Assembly: GCA_001931905.2 (NCBI GenBank)
Contig: MSJI02000329.1
Location: 1,445-63,266, forward strand
Direction of reading: 5' to 3'
DNA from: Cladosporium sp. IMV 00045
Lineage: Eukaryota; Ascomycota; Dothideomycetes; Cladosporiales; Cladosporiaceae
Length of the DNA: 61,822 bases
Shown: in pieces, positions 22,136 to 32,634 of the stretch
Layout of the letters: every line of letters starts with the position of its first letter
Position numbering within the stretch: the first letter of the stretch is position 1
Translations under genes and position numbers: made by a program
Notes under the pieces: model-generated
Seen by the model: the letters and a program-made list of their open reading frames with translations, nothing else
Databases searched by the model: none
Told to the model about the DNA's origin: nothing

Positions 22136-25100
22136 ATGATTGTCGGCGCCAACGAAGGAAAGCAGATCTCGGACAGCTCGAGCAACAACTCGTCCCGGGA
22201 TGTGATCACCGCAGACCAAGAAAAGACTGCCCTCGGGCAAGCGCCCTTTTCCAACCCTACTGGCGAAGAGCCCGCCCCTCTGGTACGACTGGACTCCAAG
22301 CCACCAAAATCAGTGAACGAGCAAGAGAAGGAGGAAGAAGATGCCTTTGCACATCTGCCGGAGCACGAGGCGGCCATCCTTAGACGGCAGTTGGATACTC
22401 CTGCCGTGAAAGTCACATACTTTGGCCTGTATCGCTATGCCACCACCAATGATCTCATCATCATTGCCATCAGCGCATTCTGCGCGATTGTCGCTGGTGC
22501 AGTCCTGCCTCTCATGACTGTGGTTTTTGGTCAGCTCACAGGCAACATTGGTAACTTCAGCAGCGGCCAAGGTGGAGACCTGAACAGCTTCAGCAATACG
22601 GTCGATCACTTGACAATCTACTTCATCTACTTGGCTGTGGGCGAGTTCGTCACAATCTACATTTCCACTGTTGGATTCATCTACGCTGGCGAGCACATGG
22701 CGGCCAAAATCAGAGAGGAATACCTCGCTGGCATCATGCGCCAGAACATCGCCTACTTCGACGCTCGAGGAGCTGGAGAAATCACCACTCGTATCACCGC
22801 AGACACCAATCTTGTGCAGGACGGCATTTCTGAGAAGGTCGGTCTTACTTTGACTGCCCTCGCTACCTTCGTCACCGCATACATCATTGGTTTCGTCAAG
22901 TACTGGAAATTGACTCTGATTCTCACGTCTACAATCTTTGCCATTGTCTTTACTATGGGTGCTTTGGGCAAACTTATCGTCAAATGGCAAAAGGAATCGC
23001 TTGCGGCTTACGCTGAGGGCGGCACTGTCGCTGAGGAAGTCATCAGCTCTATCCGCAACGCCGTTGCTTTCGGTACACAGGACAAGCTCGCTCTGCAGTA
23101 CGACAAGCACCTCGCCGCTGCAGAGAAGTCGGGCTTCAAGATGAAGGCCATTCTCGGCAGCATGATCGGTTTCCTGATGACATACGTCTATCTCAATTAC
23201 TCTCTGAGTTTTTGGCAAGGCTCGCGCTACCTGGTTTGGGGAGAGATGAATCTGAACGAAGTTGTTACCGTCCTTTTGGCCGTCATGATTGGAGCCTTTT
23301 CCTTGGGCAACGTCGCTCCCAACATCGGCGCATTCACTACTGCTACCGCTGCTGGTGGCAAGATCTTTGCTACAATTGACCGTGCTTCTCCCCTGGATCC
23401 CAAGGCCGAGTCTGGTGTGAAGCTGGACACCGTCGAGGGCAATGTCGAGCTCCGCAACATTCGCCACATTTACCCCTCGCGTCCGGAGGTTGTTGTAATG
23501 GAGGACGTCAACCTCGTGATCCCCGCAGGCAAGACTACTGCGCTCGTCGGTGCTTCTGGCAGTGGTAAGAGTACTATCGTTGGCTTGGTTGAGCGTTTCT
23601 ACGACCCTGTCGGTGGCACTGTCCATCTCGACGGCCACAATGTGCAAGACTTGAACCTTCGCTGGCTCAGGCAACATATCAGTCTTGTGTCCCAAGAGCC
23701 TACTCTGTTTGCCACCACGATCGCCGGTAACATTCGTCACGGTCTCATCGGAACCGAGCACGAATCCGCCTCCGAAAAAGCCATTCAAGATCTCGTTGAG
23801 AACGCAGCACGCATGTCGAACGCCCACGACTTCATCACCCAGCTTCCCGAGGGCTACGAGACCAACGTCGGCGAGCGTGGTTTCTTGCTTTCTGGCGGTC
23901 AGAAACAGCGTATCGCCATCGCAAGAGCCATCGTCAGCGACCCCAAGATCCTCCTTCTCGATGAAGCTACATCTGCACTTGACACGAAGAGTGAGGGTGT
24001 CGTCCAAGCTGCTCTTGACAAGGCTGCTCAAGGCCGTACTACGATTGTTATTGCCCACCGTCTCAGTACTATCAAGAACGCTGATAACATTGTTGTCATG
24101 TCTCAAGGACGCATCGTCGAGCAAGGCGCCCACGACGAGCTTCTAGAGAAGAAAGCGGCTTACTTCAACCTTGTTGAGGCGCAACGTATCGCCCAGGAGA
24201 CCGAACGCAAGAACGCCGATGTCGACGAGGAGGAGATCTCTGTACTCGACGAGAAAGACCCGCAGGTCAAGGCTCCTGGTCTCGAGAAGGGCGAGGAGGA
24301 CTTTGAAGTCGACCCGAATGATCTGGAGCTCGGCCGTACCAAGACCGGCAAGTCCGAGTCTAGCAAGATCCTCGAGAACCGCGGTCCCGAGAGTGAACAG
24401 AAGTATTCGCTTTGGACTCTGATCAAACTCGTTGGCTCGTTCAACAAGCCCGAAATGGGATGGATGGCCTTTGGTCTTTTCTGGGCAATCGTCTGTGGTG
24501 GTGGTAACCCTACGCAATCCGTCTTCTTCGCCAAGTCTATCATGGCACTTGCCTTGCCGCCTTCTCAATACGACACCTTGCGTTCGGAGGCGAACTTCTG
24601 GTCTTGGATGTACTTCATGCTGGCGATGGTGCAGCTCATTGCTTTCCTCGCGCAGGGCACTGCCTTCGCTTTCTGCAGTGAGCGCCTCGTTCACCGCGCT
24701 CGTGACCAAGCCTTCCGCTACATGCTGAGACAGGACATCGAATTCTTTGACCGCGAGGAGAACACCGCTGGTGCTTTGACCTCATTCCTCAGCACCGAGA
24801 CGAACCACTTGGCTGGCATGTCTGGCACAACCCTGGGCACTATTCTCTTGGTCACCACCACTTTGGTTGCTTGCTGCGTTGTTGCCCTCGCCATCGGCTG
24901 GAAGCTCGCTCTCGTCTGCATTGCCACTGTCCCTATCCTTCTCGGATGCGGTTTCTTCCGCTTCTGGATGCTCGCTCGCTTCCAGACCACCGCAAAAAAG
25001 GCATACGAGAAGTCTGCCTCGTACGCTTGTGAAGCCACCTCTGCTATCCGCACTGTTGCTTCTCTCACCCGTGAAGACGACGTGTGGCAACACTACCACT

Positions 25101-26188
25101 CCCAGCTGGTCGACCAACAGCAAAAGTCACTCCGCAGTGTCATCTGGTCGTCCACTCTATACGCCGCTTCGCAGTCTCTCACTTTCCTCTGCATGGCACT
25201 GGGTTTCTGGTATGGTGGTAGTGTACTCATCGGATCTGGCGAGTACAACGGCTTCCAGTTCTTCCTCGTATTCACTGCAGTCATCTTCGGTTCGCAGTCC
25301 GCAGGCACTATCTTCTCTTTCGCCCCCGACATGGGCAAGGCTAAGCACGCCGCCGCCGAGCTCAAGACCCTGCTTGACCGTAAGCCCAAGATCGACGCCT
25401 GGAGCAACGATGGCAAAGTCCTCGAAACTATGGAAGGCGCCATTGAGTTCCGCGACGTCCACTTCCGCTACCCTACCCGCCCGGAGCAGCCTGTCCTGCG
25501 TGGCCTGAACCTCACGGTCAAGCCTGGCCAGTACGTCGCCCTCGTCGGCGCCTCAGGTTGCGGCAAGTCCACCACCATCGCCATGCTGGAGCGCTTCTAC
25601 GATCCCCTGGTGGGCGGCGTCTTCGCCGACGGCCACGACATCAGCAGCCTCAACATAAACAACTACCGCTCGCACCTGGCACTCGTCTCGCAAGAACCCA
25701 CCCTCTACCAGGGCACGATCCGCGAGAACATCCTGCTCGGTGCCGACACGAAGCCCGAAGACGTGCCCGAAGAAGCCATCGTCCAGGCGTGCAAGGACGC
25801 CAACATCTACGAGTTCATCCTCTCCCTGCCCGAAGCCTTCAACACCGTCGTGGGCAGCAAGGGAAGCATGTTGTCCGGAGGCCAGAAGCAGCGCATCGCC
25901 ATCGCGCGCGCTCTTCTGCGCAAGCCTAAGGTCCTGCTCCTCGACGAAGCCACCAGCGCTCTCGACTCCGAGTCCGAGAAGGTGGTGCAGGCGGCGCTCG
26001 ACGCTGCCGCCAAGGGCCGCACGACCATCGCCGTCGCGCATCGCTTGTCCACCATCCAAAAGGCCGACATGATCTACGTGTTCGACCAAGGCAAGGTCGT
26101 GGAGAGCGGCACGCACTCCGAGCTCTTGCTGCAGAAGGGCAGGTATTTCGAGCTGGTCAACTTGCAGAGTCTGGGCAAGCAGCAGTAG
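22136..26188 (+). CDS. ABCB full transporter (MDR/P-glycoprotein type)
   Basis: One uninterrupted frame of 1350 residues with duplicated TMD-NBD architecture. It is expected to export hydrophobic compounds at the plasma membrane using ATP. The first TMD begins near residue 110 (LIIIAISAFCAIVAGAVLPL). NBD1 has Walker A GASGSGKST (~residue 471), signature LSGGQKQRIAIARA (~584) and Walker B ILLLDEATSAL. A charged linker with Glu/Asp/Lys runs follows. TMD2 starts near GLFWAIVCGGGNPTQSVFF. NBD2 has GASGCGKST (~1137), LSGGQKQ (~1246) and VLLLDEATSAL, with H-loops IAHRLST and VAHRLST in the two halves. All catalytic motifs are intact. It resembles fungal MDR/PMD1-type (leptomycin B or azole/toxin efflux) proteins; the a-factor exporter STE6 is less likely. 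Confidence 0.95.
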   Translation: MIVGANEGKQISDSSSNNSSRDVITADQEKTALGQAPFSNPTGEEPAPLVRLDSKPPKSVNEQEKEEEDAFAHLPEHEAAILRRQLDTPAVKVTYFGLYRYATTNDLIIIAISAFCAIVAGAVLPLMTVVFGQLTGNIGNFSSGQGGDLNSFSNTVDHLTIYFIYLAVGEFVTIYISTVGFIYAGEHMAAKIREEYLAGIMRQNIAYFDARGAGEITTRITADTNLVQDGISEKVGLTLTALATFVTAYIIGFVKYWKLTLILTSTIFAIVFTMGALGKLIVKWQKESLAAYAEGGTVAEEVISSIRNAVAFGTQDKLALQYDKHLAAAEKSGFKMKAILGSMIGFLMTYVYLNYSLSFWQGSRYLVWGEMNLNEVVTVLLAVMIGAFSLGNVAPNIGAFTTATAAGGKIFATIDRASPLDPKAESGVKLDTVEGNVELRNIRHIYPSRPEVVVMEDVNLVIPAGKTTALVGASGSGKSTIVGLVERFYDPVGGTVHLDGHNVQDLNLRWLRQHISLVSQEPTLFATTIAGNIRHGLIGTEHESASEKAIQDLVENAARMSNAHDFITQLPEGYETNVGERGFLLSGGQKQRIAIARAIVSDPKILLLDEATSALDTKSEGVVQAALDKAAQGRTTIVIAHRLSTIKNADNIVVMSQGRIVEQGAHDELLEKKAAYFNLVEAQRIAQETERKNADVDEEEISVLDEKDPQVKAPGLEKGEEDFEVDPNDLELGRTKTGKSESSKILENRGPESEQKYSLWTLIKLVGSFNKPEMGWMAFGLFWAIVCGGGNPTQSVFFAKSIMALALPPSQYDTLRSEANFWSWMYFMLAMVQLIAFLAQGTAFAFCSERLVHRARDQAFRYMLRQDIEFFDREENTAGALTSFLSTETNHLAGMSGTTLGTILLVTTTLVACCVVALAIGWKLALVCIATVPILLGCGFFRFWMLARFQTTAKKAYEKSASYACEATSAIRTVASLTREDDVWQHYHSQLVDQQQKSLRSVIWSSTLYAASQSLTFLCMALGFWYGGSVLIGSGEYNGFQFFLVFTAVIFGSQSAGTIFSFAPDMGKAKHAAAELKTLLDRKPKIDAWSNDGKVLETMEGAIEFRDVHFRYPTRPEQPVLRGLNLTVKPGQYVALVGASGCGKSTTIAMLERFYDPLVGGVFADGHDISSLNINNYRSHLALVSQEPTLYQGTIRENILLGADTKPEDVPEEAIVQACKDANIYEFILSLPEAFNTVVGSKGSMLSGGQKQRIAIARALLRKPKVLLLDEATSALDSESEKVVQAALDAAAKGRTTIAVAHRLSTIQKADMIYVFDQGKVVESGTHSELLLQKGRYFELVNLQSLGKQQ

Positions 26189-26806
26189 GCTTGTTGGGAC
26201 TTGTGCTGTTCACCAGCCTTTTGAACAGTTTGCTGCCTTTGTCGATTACTTCTTATCTTGGGAGCGAGGCGTTTCGGTGAAATATTTGGCATAGAAGCTT
26301 TTCTCATCTCTGCCTTGTTTTTTTCTCTGTGGATACCCATTTCTGGGATTCAGGCATTTCGCATGGCACAAAGCATTCAGCACACGCTGCTCGCATGTCT
26401 GATATCTTGATCATACCTTTTCGTATATGCATAATCCTCTCAATAATCAATACGACTCATATCAGCGAATTCACACAAACTCTTCCTTCATCTACAATGT
26501 GGTCTCCACGTAAGCTTGGACATTCAACGCAGCAAGGACAAACAAAAGACAAGTACCTGATCACTTCAAGACTTCAATCTAACCGCTGACAGAAAAACAA
26601 AATCCAAGTTCTACCCTATCAAATACCCAAAAAGAGCCACATCCCATCATCAACCAACGACTAACGTCCGCCAAGTCCAATCGACAGCCAGACTTTACGC
26701 CCTCAAAAAAGAGACCACAACAAACGACCGTCAAGATCAACACCTCAGACCCATCAAAAATAACCCATCACCCCCAACTATCGAAACCATTTTTCAAAAC
26801 CCCCAT
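26189..26806. other. Convergent 3' intergenic region
   Basis: About 0.6 kb between the ABC transporter stop and the minus-strand membrane protein stop. Presumed 3' UTRs; no gene is seen. Confidence 0.5.
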
Positions 26807-27291
26807 TTATCGACACTCCGACCCTCCACTCGCGCCACCGACATAGATCTTCCCACTCACCCTCTCCCCGTTGACCTTCCCATCCTCCTCGCAATCCCGC
26901 CTCGGCTCCAAACTCAAATACCAGATCACACTCGCCGCCATAAGGATCAGGAGAACGAAGAGGACGAGGAGTTTCGTGAGCTTGCGGCAATCGTACTGCC
27001 TGTTCAGTTTTCTTTGGCGAGCGGCGTAGGCTTCGTAGTTGGATGCTGGGCCACTGTAGGCTGGTGGCGGAGGGAGGGAGGTGGAGCTGCCTGCGTTGTG
27101 GGCTTGGGATTGATTGATGCTGGGAGTTGGGTGTCAGTGGTTGTTGAGTTTTCTTGACGATGTAGATGGAAATGAGTTTTGAAGGGGGAAGGAGAGGGAG
27201 AGGGGAGGGCGTACTCGATCGGATAGTCCTGGCCGTAACCGGGTGAGTGGTAGGCAGGAGGAGGCGGGACTGGGGTTAGAGGGAACGACAT
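26807..27291 (-). CDS. Small single-pass membrane protein with PPxY motifs
   Basis: Two exons (27291-27215, 27119-26807) give 129 residues. The N-terminal cytosolic part is Pro-rich and has two near-identical PPPPAY segments (PPPPAYHSPGY and PPPPAYSGPAS), each containing a PPxY WW-ligand motif. A basic stretch (AARQRKLNRQYDCRKLTK) precedes one hydrophobic segment (LLVLFVLLILMAASVIWYL) and a short polar tail with three Cys. The layout resembles adaptor proteins that recruit Rsp5/NEDD4-type ubiquitin ligases to membranes, but this role is inferred. The intron join gives PIDINQSQ and keeps the frame. The exact family is not recognised. Confidence 0.8.
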
Positions 27292-28792
27292 GGTCTTTTG
27301 TTTTTGGATGGATAGTCGTTGTGGTAGGATGGATGAAACGCATGGCAAGGAGAGACAAGGTGGGCATTTTTGGTATATTTTATCTATTCTTGAAGAATGG
27401 GCGAGGTAAGTCTCGTGATCGATATATGTACGGTCATGGCATTTTAATTTGATCTTATCGATTTTACTTTGATGAGAAAGTATAGAGCAAATGGGAGATG
27501 TTCTGGAAGAACGAGCGAAGGAGTATCGTGATCGATGTCCATGTCTGGTCACGGCCTGTGTCCTTTGGTTTACTCGATTTTGACTTTGACGTGAGGGCAC
27601 AGAGCGAATGGTAGAAGCTTTGTGTATAAGCCTGTCACTTACACTTTCCTAGGCTTCGAGTCTAGCACAAGGTTAGAAATGCGATTCAACCACTCACCTC
27701 TCCATAAGCAGTGAGTAAGCATATTGTCGAAACCGAGAGAGATACTGTAAGAGTCACAAGACTTGGCAAGAAAACAGTCGGCGTTCAACTAACCAACTAA
27801 ATCTGAGCAAAGAAGCTGTGTTGGAATATGACAGTGGGCAAAGTACTCGAGATCACTGACCTGGATGTGGTTGAGGGATCAGGTGTATGTGGTAGGAACT
27901 AGCACAGATGCGCGACGCTAACCAACTGAACCGAAGCAACAACATAAAGTCAGATCCTGCGATGGAATAGGTCAGTAGCAACTTACTCGAGATCAATAAC
28001 CTGGATGTGATCGAGGGTTCAGGTGCAATAAACGGAACTAGAAACCAGCGCAGTAGTAAGAAGCAGCGTGGCGTCGGGAGGCGGATGGCAGGTCACATCA
28101 CCCTACCCTACCTCCTTCTGAGCCTCTACCTTAGGCCTGGCTTGTCGACTCCTTACCTGTTCCAACTGAACAGTACTACAGCATGCAATTCTCCAGCCGA
28201 CTTGAAGGGGATACCTGGCCTGCGCGAGCCTGCCTGGCATATGACAGCGAGAAATCGCCCAATTGACGAATTGTTGCAATGGGGAAGTGAACAACATTGA
28301 CGTGGGAAATTTGGGCTTTTTGACGCAGAATCGATTTCCCACCCACTATCACCACGAAGCTAAAAGCAGGGCGTTGCTCCCAACCCGCTTCTGCGCAAGT
28401 GACAGCGAGTACAGCGATGTTGGGTTCTCCGTCCCAGTTCCCAAAGCTCGTTCAAGGAAGAAAAGCAGGAAAGAACAACACACCCTTCCCCAAACCCATT
28501 GAGACAGAAAAAGAGAAGACGGGGAATCAGGAGACCAAGAGAAAGAAAGCGGGCGGGCGCATGAAATAGTGTCGTGAATTGATGGTAAAAGTTTCTTTTC
28601 CGCTTTTTTTGTTGTCGCAGCTTATTACCACCATATGCAGCAGCAGTCCGCAAAAAAGCTGTCTCGATCCCTCCTCCAACACCAGTCGTCCGGTCCGAGA
28701 TTTGAAGTGAATTTGTCGTTGCGTGAAAGGCTTGCTCGGTCGACCGCGGACATGTGCGCCCCACCCTGCTCACAGCATCTTGGGCGAGTCGC
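27292..28792. other. Intergenic region with diverged direct repeats
   Basis: About 1.5 kb between the small membrane gene and the eL39 stop. It contains a ~120-bp direct repeat (listed separately). Long frames at 28360-29058 overlap eL39 and are not credible. Confidence 0.45.
27790..28050. repeat. Two diverged ~120-bp direct repeats
   Basis: Copy 1 begins with AACCAACTAAA at ~27791 and copy 2 with AACCAACTGAA at ~27920. Both contain TACTCGAGATCA (27843 and 27983), CCTGGATGTG, a GAGGG(A/T)TCAGGTG block and GGAACTAG in the same order. Copies differ by substitutions and a ~10-bp indel. Function is unknown. Confidence 0.75.
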
Positions 28793-29284
28793 TTAGATAC
28801 CGATGCGGGTCTTGCGCCAGTGCCTCCTCTTGGCGTTGTACCTGTTGGAACGATATCGTGGTTAGTCTTTGATGTTCTTGTCTCATTGCTGTGAACCCCG
28901 GCGGTGATGCGTTGATCCTCCTGCGACGGTGGTGGATGATGATGTGCATCACAGCGTGCGCGAGCCCGTTCCATCTTCTTCCCAAACCAAAGTCTTTTCG
29001 AGATCCCCTTCGCACTCAAATCCACTCCAACCCCTCCTCTTGTATCATCGAATTCCAACCGGGGTTCTCTCAGGGCCAGTCCATACCTGATGGTGTTGCC
29101 AGTCTTCAGGCGAATCCACTGGGGGATGGGCCTGTTCTGCTTCTGGGCCTTGGCCAGCTTCTGCTTGGTGCGGAACGACTTGTGGGACTGTTGGAGCGAA
29201 GAAGAGAGATGTTAGCATGTCCCTCTCTCACGGCATGCTGGCGGTCGTTGTTTTGTTGAGGGTATCGCGTGTACGTACAGGCAT
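28793..29284 (-). CDS. RPL39: 60S ribosomal protein L39 (eL39)
   Basis: Three exons (29284-29279, 29187-29087, 28841-28793) encode the 51-residue protein. eL39 lines the wide part of the ribosomal exit tunnel. The sequence [20 protein letters not shown], then [20 protein letters not shown] and [11 protein letters not shown], is unmistakable and full length. The first coding exon is only six bases (ATG CCT). The gene is too short and too split to appear as one open frame. A TCACGTGA palindrome lies 168 bp upstream, as in the uL23 gene. Confidence 0.97.
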
Positions 29285-29930
29285 CTTGACGGTGTGTTGT
29301 CCGGATGTCTTCGGTTTGGGTGTTGTTCGATGGTCGCCTGGGTCGCTGTCACGGAGCGCTGCAGCAGCGACAAATTCGAAAGAGGGCGTCGTGCGCTGAT
29401 TTGTGCGGAGCGGTCCGGTTCCGCTTGAGCCCGCCAAGATTTGCGTCGAGATCACGTGATGCATTCAAAATCGTATGTTGAAGATCGGATGGGACATGAT
29501 AAGGTCATGAAATAGGCGTGGGCATGCCACACTATGGCTGAGCACTACGAGGAGCGCAGCCTTTGAATTTCAAGACAACTGAAAAAAAGCGATATAAGTT
29601 GAAGGCAATTTCTTGCGTCGATGATTACAATAAATATTCTCGAGCCTCTATTCAATTTCCAATAGGCCCGTAAAGACTCTAATACATAAGATGCGAGGAC
29701 AAAAAACCCTCTCAGAAGAAGCAATCGCAGGCCGAGCACTTCGAACCTGTCATGCAGATTTCCTCATCTCTTTTCTTCTGACTTCTCTTTCTCTGGCGCA
29801 TTTCCTCACGAGAATCCGCGTCAGTCTGAAAACTGTAATTAAAAAAACGCCAGCGCTGTGCATGACAAGTAATGTGTAAAATCGTCAACAAGAGACGGTA
29901 TGATCATGATGATGATGCCGTCGCCACCTT
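29285..29930. other. eL39 promoter and MIPC synthase 3' flank
   Basis: About 0.65 kb between two minus-strand genes. The segment near 29285-29465 is the eL39 promoter. The AT-rich stretch at 29580-29900 is probably the 3' UTR of the next gene. No other gene is seen. Confidence 0.5.
29452..29459. promoter_or_regulatory. TCACGTGA palindrome upstream of RPL39
   Basis: The same 8-bp palindrome as at 10593-10600, 168 bp upstream of the eL39 start codon. A Cbf1/bHLH-type site is inferred. Confidence 0.6.
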
Positions 29931-31039
29931 CTAAACCTCATGTCTGGAGACCAGCTCATACTCCTTCTGCGCGCTCACACGGCGCCAGAAGGGCAAGCGC
30001 GAGCGGATGTTAGCGCTCTTCCAAGCCGGGAGTACGTTGGCAGACGAGGAGTTCGAGACGAGAATGTAGCGGCGGTAGGACCACCAGCAGAAGCAGAGGA
30101 CGGCACCGCCGAGGACGAAGCCGAGGATGGTGACGAGGACCCAGTTGCGAGCCATCTGCGAAGGAAGATTAGTATGTGCTGTGCGTGGTTGTCTTGCAAG
30201 ATTTGTTCTTCGAAGCAACTTACCCAGAAGATGAGCTGCACGTCCTTGCCGTGCCACGAGTTGCCCAGGTGGTGCGTGAAGAAACTCCACGAGTGGCCGT
30301 TGTATTCGTCCGGGAAGACGATGCGCACGCGGCCGCCTTCAGGCCCGTCGCCGACGTTCATACCGTCGGACACCCAATGCCTCCACATGACGCTCAGGAA
30401 GAGGGGGCCGGTGCTGCCCATGATGGTGATGTAGGGCAGTATCCAATTGCGGTCATAGTTGTGGATTTGTTCAATCACGCGCATGAAGAAGGGGTGGTGA
30501 GGCACAGCGCCCATTGCGTCGTTGGAGATGCCGGTGGGCATTGTCTTGCGCACCCAGGCCGGGTAGGAGAGTAGGGGCTCCAATTCGCGGTTGCAGCCGT
30601 CGTCCAGGTCGAGGTAGATGCCGCCGAAGTGGTTGAGGATGAAGTAGCGGATCGAGTCGGCGCGTTGTATAGGGTAGGGGTAGTTCTTGAATGTCTCGAG
30701 GAACCAGGGATATTCATCGCGGATAAAGTCCATGCTGGCCGCGTCGGTCCACAGCTTGTACTCCCATTCCGGCGCAGGGTGGAGGTCGAGACATGATTGC
30801 TGCGCTTCTTGCCAGACCTCGGGGATTGAAGTGTTGATGTACGTTTGGTGGATTATTTTTGGGATCATTTGTTGGCGAGAGTCGATCAGAGGACTGCCGG
30901 GAGCAGGCAGTTCGGCCTTTGAGATGGCATCTTCGGCGCCATCGGCTACGAGGAGGGTGAGGAGTGTCCAGACGGAGTGCACCAGGAAGAGGATGATGGC
31001 GGTGGTGCAGAGCAGGAAGAGCACTGCGCCGCGGCGCAT
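29931..31039 (-). CDS. Mannosyl-inositol-phosphoryl-ceramide synthase catalytic subunit (SUR1/CSH1-like, GT32)
   Basis: Two exons (31039-30224, 30155-29931) give 346 residues. The enzyme transfers mannose from GDP-mannose to IPC in the Golgi, with CSG2 as regulatory partner. An N-terminal signal anchor (VLFLLCTTAIILFLVHSVW) is followed by the GT32 domain: IPKIIHQTYINTSIPEVW, LWTDAASMDFI, and ADSIRYFILNHFGGIYLDLD with the DXD motif in DLDDGC. Substrate-region motifs include SNDAMGAVPHHPFF and GSTGPLFLS. A second membrane helix (WVLVTILGFVLGGAVLCFCWW) lies just after the intron. The start at MRRGAVLFLL was preferred because the upstream in-frame extension is low-complexity. Confidence 0.9.
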
Positions 31040-32634
31040 TGTGACGAGAGCGCGGTGAGCGAGGCTCGAAGAGCACTCGAAGATAGTAGGAGGACGGGCG
31101 AGTAGAGGATGGTGCACGGGCTGGAGGTGGAGGAAGAGGAGTAGGAACGGTCGTTGGAATCGCAGTAGTAGCAGCAGGTAGTAGTATGTTTCTCCAATAA
31201 TCTCCCAATCGCCCAATCTCCCGTGGCCAGGAGCCCAGTGCCGGGTGGTGGGTGTCGCGTGGCCGAGCTGCTGGAAGTGGGTAACTCGACAATCTCAAAA
31301 GGGGCGCGGAGACGTTTCAGAGCCGAGCCTCCGTTGAGGGAGTTTAGTGTATCTAGACGTTTAGGACCGAGACCTGGCTGGCTTGACACTTGACAGGCGT
31401 AGTTCTGCAGGTTAGGCGTAACAGGAGGAAGATGTCAGGTTTATCGAAGAGGCGGTAGCAGTACAGAAAGTCAGGTAGGTCATATATCAAGCGGGCATCG
31501 TCGCGGTTGTATGCCTGCACTGCCCAGCCGTGGGCGTCGTCTTGTCCCCATTAAATGCAGTGGTAGTGACGAGCGAGGCGCAGCAGCAGCAGAGCAACGA
31601 GTGGGAAGCTGGCATCGTCACTCGTCAGCAGAGCGAGAGCGAAAACCCTCTCTCGCATCCAAATGCGAAGCACATGGATGCACGCACGCCATGCATAAAA
31701 GTCGGCCCTTTGATTCGCCAGCTCGTTTTTCCGAAACCCTTCTCTCACGTTTTGAGATTCTTCAAAATGCAAGCTGGTACCTTGCACAAATCGCGCATTA
31801 GTTGAGGGTGAGGGAAATAATTATGGGTCAGCAGGCATGTTCGAGAAAGATGGAGCCTTGGAGCCCACCCTTTGTGTGTGTGCGTTGCCGTGGAGAAAGG
31901 GCTTCTCTCTTGCATGCCCGGCTCGCTCCGCTTGCGAACCCTCACAGAGATCCACACGCCAGTCTTAAAGAACTAGAGGTCCTGTGTGCCTGAGGATGCA
32001 TCGTCGTTGGTGTTTAAAATAAAGGTGGCATGTGGGTGGGCAGAATGCGAAGACTTGAATAAGGACCGTCGTGGACGGCGCTCGTTCGACAAATACAAGA
32101 GAAATACACATTGCGGTCCTTACACATCACCATATCATCGCGGACCGGAGTTTGACAGCTCAAGAGAAAAGATACTGGAAAATCCTACACAGATACAAAC
32201 ACCCAACAGAAAGAAAATCCGAGTACTAGGAGAGGAAGGGAGGCATTGCTTTCCAGCACAAGATGCTGCCTCTCTTCCCCCTTCCATTCAACAAAAGACG
32301 GCGCAATATCGCCAAACCACTCCGCCCAGATCGTCAAAGTTTTGCAAATACGTCTTTTTCAAGTTTTTCCCTCCCTCATCCTTCCCTCGCTCAGAAGCCT
32401 TTTTTGTAAACACCCTGGAGCCTGGTCGTTGCAAAAGAGTTGATCATCATCTCACGCCGCAAATTCTCGGTGAAAACCTGGAAGCTCATCATTCTCCAGT
32501 CTACCTGTGATTGCATTGGCGAATCCAACAAGGGTCAGGTGATTTTCGAACGCGACGCCGTCAATACCGGAATTGAAACAAACAGCATCTAGACTGCCGC
32601 AACTATCGCTGAGCGAGCGCTTGATATCGCGCGC
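31040..32634. other. MIPC synthase promoter and TUP1 3' flank
   Basis: About 1.6 kb between two minus-strand genes. Open frames at 31511-31805 and 31986-32510 have no domain features and overlap each other. The part near 32100-32634 is probably TUP1 3' UTR. Nothing else is seen. Confidence 0.45.

Noticed and set aside
22310..24133. 607-residue antisense frame within the ABC transporter gene
   Set aside because: It lies wholly opposite a fully motif-supported coding region and has no recognisable domain.
20067..26188. Secondary-metabolite cluster around the NmrA-like reductase and ABC transporter
   Set aside because: No backbone synthase, P450 or cluster regulator is nearby; the neighbours are housekeeping genes.
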